A stretch of 41,461 nucleotides of DNA from Bacteroidota bacterium (lineage in GTDB: Bacteria > Bacteroidota > Bacteroidia > Sphingobacteriales > Sphingobacteriaceae): NCBI GenBank assembly GCA_013285685.1, contig JABDHD010000026.1, positions 1 to 41,461 on the forward strand, given 5' to 3'. The stretch's first letter is position 1, and the number at the start of each line of letters is the position of its first letter. The notes below the pieces were generated by a model. The model did no database searches and was not told the DNA's origin. It saw only the letters and a list, made by a program, of their open reading frames with translations. A program made the position numbers and the translations under genes. This document shows positions 15,178 through 23,816 of this stretch, in pieces.

Positions 15178-17196
15178 TTAACAACATGGGCATATAAATG
15201 GGTAATAGGTATCGTCGATAATTGGGGCCATGCCAAAAAAGTCTTTTAAAACCGACTCGGCAGTGCAATAAGCGCCCTCAACCCAGGCCTGGTCGTTCGA
15301 AAAAGCCTCGCCGACGATAAAAATATTGGCATCGGCACCATCGATAAGTTGCGAGGGTTTCCGTATTTTTTGCTGTACATCGCAAACGTCATAATGTGCA
15401 GCATAAGCGTGGTACCCGGCATTAAACGGCGGCAGCGACCAATCCATGTATTTACATTCCAGCGGCGCGGGCACAATGCTGTAGTCTGCCTGCGGGCCAA
15501 AATGCAGGGCGGCCAACTGTTGGCGCAGCATTTTTATCATTACCCCGGTAGCTTTTTTGGGGCCGTTGAGCGGCTGATAATTTTCGGAGAATGGCACCTT
15601 TTCGGCATCGTTGTTACCGTATTCCAACTCCTCCCAAAAACTGGTGAACTGTTCGTCGTCATAACTGGCAAGGATGCCGTAAATTGGTTTTTCCTTTTTC
15701 TCGATGGCGTTGTTGCCGAAATAAACGACCTGCCTTATCGGGGTATCGGTTACGCTCGGGCCGATGGTATTGCGCTGCGAGGCGGCGAGTAACGCGTTTT
15801 CCTGGCGGATAGTGAGCCGCTCGCCGATGCACTGCTGCACATTATTGATGATCTCCCGCGTAGAGGTGAAAGGCGTTTGCAGGATAGACGGGCATTTCGC
15901 CATCTTTTCTATATAGGTTTCAGGGAAGCCGCCTTTCTCCAGTGCTGCCAGCACCGAATCCGTAAGTTCCCATGCCAGAATTTTGGCCGGATAGGTTGCC
16001 GAGACGGTATTGTTAGGATCCTTTATCCACCAGGGCGAATCAAAAAACATCCCGATCTTATAGGAAGGCTGCTGAATGGCCGAGCTAAGATAATTCTGAA
16101 CTTTTTCGTGGTTCAGCACATCAATGCCATCGTGGTCGGTATAGCGGGTTGCCTGCGCCACCAGGTCCAGTGCGTAGGGCGGCATGGCCATCCAGGCAAA
16201 ATTGCACACACCCGAAGCTGCCTTTTTATTTGGGTTTTCGCGGGTGGCCACAGTAAAATGAACTTCGGCCCCTTTTTGCAGGATAGAATGCAGCCGGGTG
16301 TTGTAGACATATTTGAAGATGACGCCTTTTTTAGCTGCCAGCTTTACGATATCATCATACATGGCATTAAACATGTAGGAATAGCCTTTGGTAAGCGTTT
16401 TGTATTGGCTGCCTGGTGTAAACTCATCATTCGATTGTATAGCAACAGCCGCGTTCCAGTTGATAACGTTCGAGGTATAGCCGTTTCCGTCGGCGGTATA
16501 GGCAAAGCCTTCCGCCCCCAGTTGGTCGAACATCAAATCCCAGTAACCTATATTTTTCAGCTTGTCGCCTTTTTGGTAAACCGACGATTCCGGCAGCTCG
16601 ACAATGATTTCGCCGTCCTGGTAAAACTTGCACCAATCCTGCCGGGTATTCGCCTGGCCCTGCGGAATAGCCAGGCTTTCGATCACCCCAAAACCGTTAT
16701 CCGGCGAAACGGCAGCGCCGAAATTATTAACGTTATATGGCGCCGGGTTAGTGGAGTTTATATCTTTCAGGTAGATATTTTTTGAACGAAGGCAGAATAA
16801 TGTGTTTAGCGATACGTTAAACGGCACCGAATATCTATCCAGCCCAAGCCGTTGGATAACATTCGTTACTACGCGCTGCCCCGGGTTATTGGCAGCGTTC
16901 GGGTCGGGAACATTCACATTCCATTCCGAGTAGCGCATACCGCCAAGCTCGAGGTAAGAATTGGTTTCGTCGTCATTAAAGTGCCAGGTGCAAACGCGCG
17001 CGCCGGGTACACGGGCGCCGGCCTCTTTTTGGTCGGAGAAATCGTAATGGCCCCAATCGTATAGTTCGATCACATCGCCGCTTACAGGCAGATTGGCTCC
17101 ATCCTGTCCGGGGGCTGGTTCGCCCCACAATAAACGCCAGGCAGTATACAGGCCCGAAGCGCCGGCGCCAAATATGGAATAGGTTTTATTTTTCAT
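15178..17196 (-). CDS. FAD-dependent L-amino-acid oxidase-like protein
   Basis: 672 residues, no signal peptide. The N-terminal dinucleotide motif is 'IFGAGASGLYTAWRL' (residues 8-22). 'ELGGMRYS' (83-90) matches the GG-x-R segment of the flavin amine-oxidase family, where Arg usually binds the substrate carboxylate, pointing to amino acids rather than simple amines. The C-terminal FAD block 'GEAFSNDQAWVEGAY' starts at about residue 629. The expected reaction is oxidative deamination of an L-amino acid to the 2-oxo acid with ammonia and hydrogen peroxide. The protein ends in 'ICPCC', an odd cysteine tail. It follows a 2-oxo-acid decarboxylase gene on the same strand (152-bp gap with a strong hairpin), suggesting consecutive steps. 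The exact substrate is unknown, and an amine oxidase or dehydrogenase role is possible. Confidence 0.82.
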   Translation of the reverse strand: MKNKTYSIFGAGASGLYTAWRLLWGEPAPGQDGANLPVSGDVIELYDWGHYDFSDQKEAGARVPGARVCTWHFNDDETNSYLELGGMRYSEWNVNVPDPNAANNPGQRVVTNVIQRLGLDRYSVPFNVSLNTLFCLRSKNIYLKDINSTNPAPYNVNNFGAAVSPDNGFGVIESLAIPQGQANTRQDWCKFYQDGEIIVELPESSVYQKGDKLKNIGYWDLMFDQLGAEGFAYTADGNGYTSNVINWNAAVAIQSNDEFTPGSQYKTLTKGYSYMFNAMYDDIVKLAAKKGVIFKYVYNTRLHSILQKGAEVHFTVATRENPNKKAASGVCNFAWMAMPPYALDLVAQATRYTDHDGIDVLNHEKVQNYLSSAIQQPSYKIGMFFDSPWWIKDPNNTVSATYPAKILAWELTDSVLAALEKGGFPETYIEKMAKCPSILQTPFTSTREIINNVQQCIGERLTIRQENALLAASQRNTIGPSVTDTPIRQVVYFGNNAIEKKEKPIYGILASYDDEQFTSFWEELEYGNNDAEKVPFSENYQPLNGPKKATGVMIKMLRQQLAALHFGPQADYSIVPAPLECKYMDWSLPPFNAGYHAYAAHYDVCDVQQKIRKPSQLIDGADANIFIVGEAFSNDQAWVEGAYCTAESVLKDFFGMAPIIDDTYYPFICPCC

Positions 17197-17294
17197 ATGG
17201 ATATAAGTTTTGTCAAATATTATACAAGGTAACTAACTGATAATAGCAACGTTATGTGACTCCCCTCTTGAGAGGGGGTGCGACAAGTTGTGTT

Positions 17295-17340
17295 GTGGCG
17301 GGGTGTGTTAACCGGCGCGCCGAGTGACACACCCCGCCAC
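17295..17340. repeat. Strong GC-rich hairpin between decarboxylase and oxidase genes
   Basis: GTGGCGGGGTGTGT (17295-17308) pairs perfectly with ACACACCCCGCCAC (17327-17340). The loop contains the palindrome CGGCGCGCCG. A CCCCTCTTGAGAGGGG-like hairpin lies just beyond it at about 17263-17279. There is no T tract on either strand. It could attenuate or stabilise transcript between the two genes. Confidence 0.75.
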
Positions 17341-17348
17341 CCCCGCTT

Positions 17349-19073
17349 TTACTCCAACCCCAGCCTTTTCATTTGGCCGGGCAAATCCTTTTGCGGGATC
17401 ACTACCTCCACCAGGGTCGGCTTGCCGGTCGTGTTTTTTATTTTGTCGAGCACGGCGTTTAGCTGCGTTATGGTATTCACGCTGTACCCGTTTGCCCCAA
17501 AGGCTTTGGCCAGCGCCAGGTAATCCCACTTCGGCAGGATATCGAATGCATCGAATTTGTTCTCCGGGCCGGGTTCAAATGAAGTCATATCCACGTAAAC
17601 CTGCTCGATGGCGTACACGCCGTTGCTGATCACAAATATTACCGCGTTAAGCTTGTTGCGCGCCAATGTTGAAAGCGACTGGCAAACCATCATAAATCCG
17701 CCGTCGCCGGCAATCGTCCAGGCGCGTTTGCCGCTGCCCAGCTGGGCTCCCGAGGCTGCGCCTGTTTCAAAACCGATACATTGCCAGGCGGCCGAGCCGA
17801 TAAAACTGTTTTGGTACAAACCATACGCATTAGTTGCTACATATAGCGAAGAGCTTACGCCAAGTGTAATGACAATATCCTTCAGCATGTTGTTGTCCTG
17901 CAAAAACTTCATGGAATGCTGGAAAAAGCGGTTGTAAGTAATTACATCGGGCTGCTCGCTCCAAATCGGATCGGAGTTTGACCGCCAGGGCTCGGGATAA
18001 ACGGGCGGCGGCGGAGCGAGTGTATTCAGCGGATATTTTTTGTCGGCCTTAAACTTCAGCAGCAGCGCTTCCATAAAGTCTTTCATGGTCACGTTTTCGT
18101 AAATAAAATAGCCCGAGCGGATTTGCTGCGTGGTGGCCAGTACCATATCGGGGTATTTGCTCCCGATGAAAACAAGATAGTCATCGGTCATGATCGTGCC
18201 GAAAGTTAGAAAACAGTCAGCTGCTGTAACCAGCTCCTGTACGCTTTTTATGGAGGCGGCATCTGAATAAGTACCGATAAATTTGTCGCCCTTTTCATCA
18301 AGAACGGTTTTTCCTTCGGTAGTTGTGGTGTAAAGGATACCGCTGGCATCGATGATCCGCTGCAGCAGGTCTGAAAGCCCAAAGCGCAGCAGCTCCACCC
18401 CTGCAAATATTAGCGGATTTTTTGCGGCAAGTATTTGCGTCCACGCGGTCGCCAGAGCATTTTCCAATGCCAATGGGTCGCTTTTGGCTATGATCGGCTC
18501 CAATGGGATATTCGACGGTCGGGGACAGGGTTCGCCCCAAACTTCTTTGTAGCAGGCAATGTAAACCGGGCGTTTATGGGTGATGGCCGCAATAAGCAGG
18601 TTGTCGATCTTTTCCGCCGCGCCAACGGAAGTGCTCAGAGTGATTGCGCCAACGGTAACATGTTCGTAAACCTGCTGGTCCGCGGCCATGTTGCCGGTGG
18701 AATGATGATAAAGCACATCATACATTTTGGTCATCTGCCGCGCATCGGCCCCGGGACATGCGCTGATGACTACCACCGGGCTAAATTCGACATATGCGCC
18801 CGCTATTGCATTCAAAGCGCTAAAAGTGCTTACGCCATATTGCAGCGATACCGCGCCCAGGCCCCGCGTACGGCCATACGCGTCTGCAGCATAAGCGGCA
18901 TCCAGCTCATTAATTGCACCGATTGCATTGACGCCGTCAAAATACTCCAGCGCCTGCGTAAAATGCTTTACATAGTCGCCCGGTATCTGGAATATTTCAG
19001 TCACATTTAATTGTTTCAGGCGGGTCAACAGGTAGTCGGCCACCGTAAACGGCTGGGTTTGCATTATGGTCAT
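17349..19073 (-). CDS. Thiamine-diphosphate 2-oxo-acid decarboxylase (pyruvate/indolepyruvate decarboxylase family)
   Basis: 574 residues, the usual length. The catalytic residues of the PDC/IPDC family are all visible: Asp33 in 'IPGDYVKHF', Glu56 in 'NELDAAYAADAYGR', the His pair 123-124 in 'YHHSTGNM', the cofactor motif from 'GDGGFMMV' (456) to Asn484, and Glu490 in 'GVYAIEQ'. The expected reaction is non-oxidative decarboxylation of a 2-oxo acid to an aldehyde. It is upstream of the amino-acid oxidase gene on the same strand, so the pair could convert an L-amino acid to the aldehyde one carbon shorter, as in the Ehrlich or indole-3-pyruvate routes. Met4 is an alternative start. Whether pyruvate, an aromatic or a branched 2-oxo acid is preferred cannot be told. 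Confidence 0.9.
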   Translation of the reverse strand: MTIMQTQPFTVADYLLTRLKQLNVTEIFQIPGDYVKHFTQALEYFDGVNAIGAINELDAAYAADAYGRTRGLGAVSLQYGVSTFSALNAIAGAYVEFSPVVVISACPGADARQMTKMYDVLYHHSTGNMAADQQVYEHVTVGAITLSTSVGAAEKIDNLLIAAITHKRPVYIACYKEVWGEPCPRPSNIPLEPIIAKSDPLALENALATAWTQILAAKNPLIFAGVELLRFGLSDLLQRIIDASGILYTTTTEGKTVLDEKGDKFIGTYSDAASIKSVQELVTAADCFLTFGTIMTDDYLVFIGSKYPDMVLATTQQIRSGYFIYENVTMKDFMEALLLKFKADKKYPLNTLAPPPPVYPEPWRSNSDPIWSEQPDVITYNRFFQHSMKFLQDNNMLKDIVITLGVSSSLYVATNAYGLYQNSFIGSAAWQCIGFETGAASGAQLGSGKRAWTIAGDGGFMMVCQSLSTLARNKLNAVIFVISNGVYAIEQVYVDMTSFEPGPENKFDAFDILPKWDYLALAKAFGANGYSVNTITQLNAVLDKIKNTTGKPTLVEVVIPQKDLPGQMKRLGLE

Positions 19074-19302
19074 ATAGGCGTAATCAATAGGTATAGGGGA
19101 AAGATCAGGATAAAGCTAAGTGAAAAAAGAATAGTCAGTTAGTTAATTACACCAACGGATGGATGAGATATACGAACGGGGGGATTTGCTATGTGAGTGG
19201 GAAAAAGGGGAGTGGGGGGGCAGGGATTGATGGGATTTAATTTGCAGGATCTTCGATTATTGTTTTAAATTTTATAAGTCTCTTTGTTTTAAAGAATCGA
19301 TT

Positions 19303-19569
19303 ATGACAACTATAGCAATCAGGGAGAAACGCTATGATTATATCAGGGTGGCTGATGATGAAAAGATAAAAAATATATACCCGCTTTTCGAAGACCAGAT
19401 GGCCCCTTCGGTTGATTGGTCGGAAGATGAGGAGTTTGTTGCTGAACTTGATGAACGTGTGATGCGATGGGAAGCGGGAATTGATAAAGGCGTTACCATG
19501 GATGAAGTTAAAGCAGAGTTGGCCCGTTTAAAGAATGAACGGTCAAATAGCCCCGGAAAATTTGATTAA
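19303..19569 (+). CDS. Orphan addiction-module antitoxin-like protein
   Basis: 88 residues. The C-terminal half ('FVAELDERVMRWEAGIDKGVTMDEVKAELARL') contains the pattern E-L-x-x-R-x3-x-E-x-G and a closing helix 'VTMDEVKAELARL', which is characteristic of small addiction-module components (RelB/ParD-like antitoxins paired with RelE/ParE). The N-terminus ('IAIREKRYDYIRVADD') is less usual. No RelE/ParE-like frame follows; the next 120 bp contain only short frames. It therefore seems to be an orphan or the remnant of a broken pair. Antitoxin is the best guess; function unproven. Confidence 0.6.
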   Translation: MTTIAIREKRYDYIRVADDEKIKNIYPLFEDQMAPSVDWSEDEEFVAELDERVMRWEAGIDKGVTMDEVKAELARLKNERSNSPGKFD

Positions 19570-19689
19570 AAAGGTAAATGCCTATAAATACAGCTATTGT
19601 ATGGTGAAACTTATAACGGACGATTAAGTTTCCACCCAGGCAGGCGGGAGACGCAAAATATTGCGGCAACGAGAGCGACCCTGCGGCGA

Positions 19690-22254
19690 CTATTCCTGCA
19701 CAGGCTGCCCCTGCTGGGTTTTATTAAGCGGCGCCTTAATTTTGCTGGTATCGGTTACGGGCTTTGGCGCCTTTACTTTATTGGTGTCAATTACCGGCTT
19801 TGGTGCCTTAAGTTTTGCAGTGTCAAGTTTGAGTGTACTATCCTTACCGGTTTTCAGGCCCGGTAATTTGGCAGGCGTTGTTTTTAAGCTATCGGTCACT
19901 GCCGGTTTGGCGCCCGGGGCTTTGCCTGTGCCCGCCTTGCCGGGAACTTGTTTGCCTTTTTTCGATTTGTCGGCCGCGGCTTTTGCGGCGGCTTTCTTTT
20001 TATCGGCATCGGCCTTCAGTTTACTGAATGACGGGATGATGGACTCTTTCGATACCGGCCGGTCCTTCGGTTTCCAGATAAAAGCCTTCAGCAGCTTGTC
20101 CTCCGCGGTAAATTTCTTTTCCGGGCCGTAACGGTTCTCGGGCTTATTGTAAAAGCCCATATTGGTTACTTTGTTATCCTTAAAATCGGCCGTAATGCGG
20201 GTGCTGAGCGAACGCTGTATCCCGCTAATGGTCATTTTTCCGCTGTCGCGGGCAAAGTAAATACTCTCGGCATTGCCCGAAAATATTATCCGGTTTAGCT
20301 TGTCATTCTTAAAATAGCCCCACATTCGCTTGCCGCCCAGCTGGTTAAAATGCACTGAATCCGTTTTTTCAATATTAACGATGAAGGCATGGGGGAACAT
20401 GGTCATATTATCCAGCTTTTTATGCTTCATCTGCATATAAATGGTATCGCCGGAAAGCTGGGAACCCTGGGTCCACATCATCGGGTTTACAAAACAGCGT
20501 ATTGTAGAGTCGCTGCTCGCATAAAACATCGAATCGGATTTGGCTTGCAGGTCAGATTTGAACATTTTGAAATGATGATAGCCGATGAGTATCCTTATCC
20601 GCGCCGTATCACTCGGCTCAGCGGCTTTTGCCAGCGCTACGGAATCAGCCAGGCGTTTTCGTTCCAGGCTGTCGCGCAGTAATTGTTGCTTTGTGGGCGG
20701 CTTTTTCTTTATCACAACCACTTTTGGTTTGCCAAAAATATCGGGCTGCCGGTAGCTGGTATCCAGCCTTACGCCTTGCTGGTGGCCTTCCAAAAACTTC
20801 GATTCCTTAACTTTTTTCGCCTTTTTGTATATCCCCGTGTCGGGCAGGTGGGCCAGCCGCTGTTTTTCAAAATATACCTTCAGGTTCTTATAGGTCATGA
20901 TCTGCGTCTCGATCGTATCCGCCGACATGTAGATCGTGTCCGTCTTAACCTTCTTTTTGGTGGTGTCGGTAACAACGGGCTTTGCCGGTGGCTTTTCTTT
21001 GCCGGGCGGCTTTTTCGCGACCTTGCCCGGGCTGACGCCTTTCGTATTGGGCGCATTGCCTTTCAGCCGTCTTAGCGCCTCATCTTTACTGACGGTGGTT
21101 TTACCCGTTAGCTTTTTGGTGATGGCATCGGCAACGGCGGGGTCAATTTTTGTTGCTGCTTTCAGGCTGTCCAGGTCAACCGGCTTTGATTTAAGCAGCG
21201 CGGTCGCCTGTTTGGTAAGCGAGTCGGTTTTGCCCGGTATCGTCTGCTTGATCAGCTGGTTCATGGTGATCTGCCCCTTTTGATCCGGCTTTGCGACCTT
21301 ATGCAGCGAGTCCGCTTTTTTTATCGAATCGGCTTTTGCCGTCGAATCCGTTTTGGTGGAATCTTCCGTTACCATCACCACGTAAGGGTCCTCGGTCACG
21401 ATGGTATGTTCATCAGCCTTAACATAAGTGCCCAAATTGCCTTTTATAACGGTGCGCTGTTCCTTGTCTTCAAAGGTGATGTGCATAACCGCCCGGCCAA
21501 GGCCCTTCAGTTTATCGTAAAATAAGCTGTCGCCCTTTAAGCTGCGCGTGCCGGTATGATAAAGGTTGTTTTTGCCGAATGCGCCCTGCTCGGTCTGGGT
21601 GTTATATTGGCCGTTTTCTGTGTAAAGAGTGTCGCGGTCCTTTTTGTCGCCTTTTGTGCCATAAATATTCGTCGGCCCATAAAAATAGGATATCCGGCTG
21701 CCTGTATTATAGCGCATGGTATCGGTGATCACCAGGGCATCAGGGGTGGTAAGCGAAACGTTGTACCTGAAATAGGAATCGCGCGATTTGGCAAAATAAT
21801 AGCCGTTCTTGCTGAGCAGAGTGTTATCTTTATTCACCAGCTTGCCACCATCGGTATAGGTGCCGATTCGTGTTGCAGTATTGTAAACCAGGTGATTGGT
21901 GGTTAAAGTGGCATCCTTATCCACCATCCTGACATTATTGGTAAGGATAGCGATCTTGGTATTTCCGTTATAGTTCAGCAGGTCCGAATAGATGTTCAGC
22001 GTATCGCCCTGGTTGATATTTACATCGCCGAAGGCGTCAAAAGCATTTTCCTTGGGATAGAAATATGCGCTATCCGACGAAAGCAGCGAAAAATCCTGCT
22101 TAAATGTCCCTTTATAAACCTTGATGATGTCGCGGCCATTGAGCTTTATACCCGTGCTGCTTTCGGATTTGATCAGCAGCACGACCGACTTTTTTTGGCC
22201 AAAGGCTGCAGCAGTCAGCAGGATAAAACAAAGGCATAAAACGTATTTCCTCAC
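19690..22254 (-). CDS. OstA-like (LptA/LptD N-terminal fold) protein
   Basis: 854 residues with a signal peptide (1-19). The first 300 residues are repeating beta-strands with the OstA pattern: 'GDVNINQGDTLNIYSDLLNY', 'AILTNNVRMVDKDATLTT', 'LVYNTATRIGTYTDGGKL'. In other bacteria this beta-jellyroll fold carries lipopolysaccharide across the periplasm (LptA) or forms the plug domain of LptD. A lysine/proline/threonine-rich region follows (about 310-460), then a second beta-rich part, and a low-complexity C-terminus with near-repeats of 'KAPKPV-DT-K'. No LptD barrel is evident. It is a Bacteroidota-type envelope protein, presumably in lipopolysaccharide transport. It is divergent from tilS with a repeat-containing 181-bp gap. 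Confidence 0.85.
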   Translation of the reverse strand: MRKYVLCLCFILLTAAAFGQKKSVVLLIKSESSTGIKLNGRDIIKVYKGTFKQDFSLLSSDSAYFYPKENAFDAFGDVNINQGDTLNIYSDLLNYNGNTKIAILTNNVRMVDKDATLTTNHLVYNTATRIGTYTDGGKLVNKDNTLLSKNGYYFAKSRDSYFRYNVSLTTPDALVITDTMRYNTGSRISYFYGPTNIYGTKGDKKDRDTLYTENGQYNTQTEQGAFGKNNLYHTGTRSLKGDSLFYDKLKGLGRAVMHITFEDKEQRTVIKGNLGTYVKADEHTIVTEDPYVVMVTEDSTKTDSTAKADSIKKADSLHKVAKPDQKGQITMNQLIKQTIPGKTDSLTKQATALLKSKPVDLDSLKAATKIDPAVADAITKKLTGKTTVSKDEALRRLKGNAPNTKGVSPGKVAKKPPGKEKPPAKPVVTDTTKKKVKTDTIYMSADTIETQIMTYKNLKVYFEKQRLAHLPDTGIYKKAKKVKESKFLEGHQQGVRLDTSYRQPDIFGKPKVVVIKKKPPTKQQLLRDSLERKRLADSVALAKAAEPSDTARIRILIGYHHFKMFKSDLQAKSDSMFYASSDSTIRCFVNPMMWTQGSQLSGDTIYMQMKHKKLDNMTMFPHAFIVNIEKTDSVHFNQLGGKRMWGYFKNDKLNRIIFSGNAESIYFARDSGKMTISGIQRSLSTRITADFKDNKVTNMGFYNKPENRYGPEKKFTAEDKLLKAFIWKPKDRPVSKESIIPSFSKLKADADKKKAAAKAAADKSKKGKQVPGKAGTGKAPGAKPAVTDSLKTTPAKLPGLKTGKDSTLKLDTAKLKAPKPVIDTNKVKAPKPVTDTSKIKAPLNKTQQGQPVQE

Positions 22255-22294
22255 GGCGGCAAAATTAGTTTTTTGTAAGGGGATTGCGTAATGT

Positions 22295-22394
22295 TAAGTC
22301 GAAAGCCTTAAGCCCTAAGTCAAAAGTCGTTTTTTTGATTTTTTTGACTTTCGACTCAAGTCCCGATAGCTATCGGGATTCGACTTAAGACTTA
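22295..22394. repeat. AGTCGAAAG/CTTTCGACT repeat region between ostA-like gene and tilS
   Basis: Contains AAGTCGAAAGCCTTAAG (22295-22311), GACTTTCGACTCAAG (22346-22360), a perfect 18-bp palindrome TCCCGATAGCTATCGGGA (22361-22378) and CGACTTAAGACTTA. The words match the inverted repeat near 980-1051. It lies between divergent genes, so it is not a simple terminator. Confidence 0.6.
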
Positions 22395-22399
22395 AATTC

Positions 22400-22431
22400 T
22401 TGTAAGTACTTGTTTTAAATCGATAATTTTG
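22400..22431 (+). promoter_or_regulatory. Candidate tilS promoter, very close to the start codon
   Basis: TTG (22400-22402), 21 bases, then TAATTTTG (22424-22431), an exact TAnnTTTG match. The tilS ATG begins only 5 bases later (22436), so a transcript from here would be leaderless or nearly so. The match may be chance. Confidence 0.4.
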
Positions 22432-22435
22432 AGGG

Positions 22436-23770
22436 ATGCTGCCGGTTAAAGGTTTTACCGAATTTATTGAACGTCATGATCTTTTCAATCACGACAACAA
22501 AATCCTTGCCGCAGTTAGCGGGGGGATGGATTCGGTTTTGATGGTTCATCTTTTAAAAGCTGCGGGCTTTAGTTTTGGTATTGCCCATTGTAATTTCCAG
22601 TTGCGCGGCGACGAGTCCCTCCGCGACCAGGAGTTTTGCAACCACCTGGCCGAAAAGCTGCGTGTGCCATTTCATACCGTTAATTTCGACACTGCAAAAT
22701 ATGTGGCGGATGAAAAGATATCTACGCAAATGGCGGCCCGGCAGCTGCGTTACCAATGGTTTGAAGAGGTAAGGCAGCAATCGGGGTATGACCTTATCGC
22801 GCTTGCGCATCACCAAAACGATGCAATTGAAACAATATTGTTAAACTTAACCCGCGGAACCGGAATAGCGGGAATTCACGGCATTTTACCGAAAAATGGC
22901 CTGCTGGTACGCCCGCTTTTGTTTTTGAACAGGCAAGAGATACAGGCTGTTATTGATAGAAACCACTTAGCTTATGTGGAGGATAGCTCAAATGCGTCGA
23001 CTAAATATGCGCGCAACAAACTGAGGCTGGAGGTGATCCCCAAACTAAAGGATCTGAACCCGGCGCTGGAAGAAACATTCGAAAAAAACCTGCACCGTTT
23101 CAGGGATCTGGAAGTTTTGCTGGAAAAACAGGTTGAGCAATTAAAAAGCCGGTTGTTTGAATTTCATGATGGGGAAGTCCATGTTTTACTGGCTGAAATA
23201 AAAAAACTCGAACCGCAACGGTTGCTGCTGTTTAAGTTGCTGCAGGAATATGGGGCGAATGAAACCATTGTGGACGACCTGATCGAAGCATTGGATAAAC
23301 ATCCGGGCAGGGTATTTGAAACATCAGGACATCAAATGGTGCTGGATAGGGGAAAGCTGATCATTAGCAATAACAACAATATGCTTCCGGTTGAGCAGGT
23401 GATCAATATCAGCGTCAGGGAGATCAATTACGGCAGGTATAAGCTGACCATTTTGCATGACGATAGCCCGCTGATTGTGAAAGATAACCCAATGGCCGTA
23501 TCGGTTGACTCGGAATTATTAAGCTACCCGCTAACAGTAAGGAGCTGGAAGCAGGGCGATACGTTTTGCCCGCTTGGTATGAAAGGAAGTAAAAAAGTAA
23601 GCGATTTTTTTGTGGGCGAGAAAATACCTTTGCATAAGAAGCAGGAAATACCTTTACTGGTAAACGGCAACGGAGAGATTGCCTGGATAGGGGGTTACCG
23701 GCTTGATGATCGTTATAAAGTAAGCGTGAAAACCAAAAAAGTAACTATATTCGAACTGAATTTGATTTGA
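22436..23770 (+). CDS. tilS: tRNA(Ile)-lysidine synthase TilS
   Basis: TilS uses ATP and lysine to change C34 of the minor tRNA-Ile (CAU) to lysidine, switching its reading from AUG to AUA; it is normally essential. The N-terminal PP-loop is 'AAVSGGMDS' (residues 25-33). It is followed by 'GIAHCNFQLRGDES', 'AHHQNDAIETILLNLTRGTG' with the family turn 'GIAGIHGI', and 'NKLRLEVIPKL'. The C-terminal domain ('SWKQGDTFCPLGMKGSKKVSDFF', split by its conserved glycine at 'GMKG') is also present, giving a full-length 444-residue enzyme. The start 27 residues before the PP-loop fits the family. It is divergent from the OstA-like gene. Confidence 0.96.
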   Translation: MLPVKGFTEFIERHDLFNHDNKILAAVSGGMDSVLMVHLLKAAGFSFGIAHCNFQLRGDESLRDQEFCNHLAEKLRVPFHTVNFDTAKYVADEKISTQMAARQLRYQWFEEVRQQSGYDLIALAHHQNDAIETILLNLTRGTGIAGIHGILPKNGLLVRPLLFLNRQEIQAVIDRNHLAYVEDSSNASTKYARNKLRLEVIPKLKDLNPALEETFEKNLHRFRDLEVLLEKQVEQLKSRLFEFHDGEVHVLLAEIKKLEPQRLLLFKLLQEYGANETIVDDLIEALDKHPGRVFETSGHQMVLDRGKLIISNNNNMLPVEQVINISVREINYGRYKLTILHDDSPLIVKDNPMAVSVDSELLSYPLTVRSWKQGDTFCPLGMKGSKKVSDFFVGEKIPLHKKQEIPLLVNGNGEIAWIGGYRLDDRYKVSVKTKKVTIFELNLI

Positions 23771-23816
23771 AGAGTCTTATTTGGAGATATCTTCGGTATA
23801 ACTAAACTGCTAAAAG

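Noticed and set aside
15877..16785. 302-residue plus-strand frame inside the oxidase gene
   Set aside because: Antisense to a gene with clear FAD motifs; no recognisable domain.
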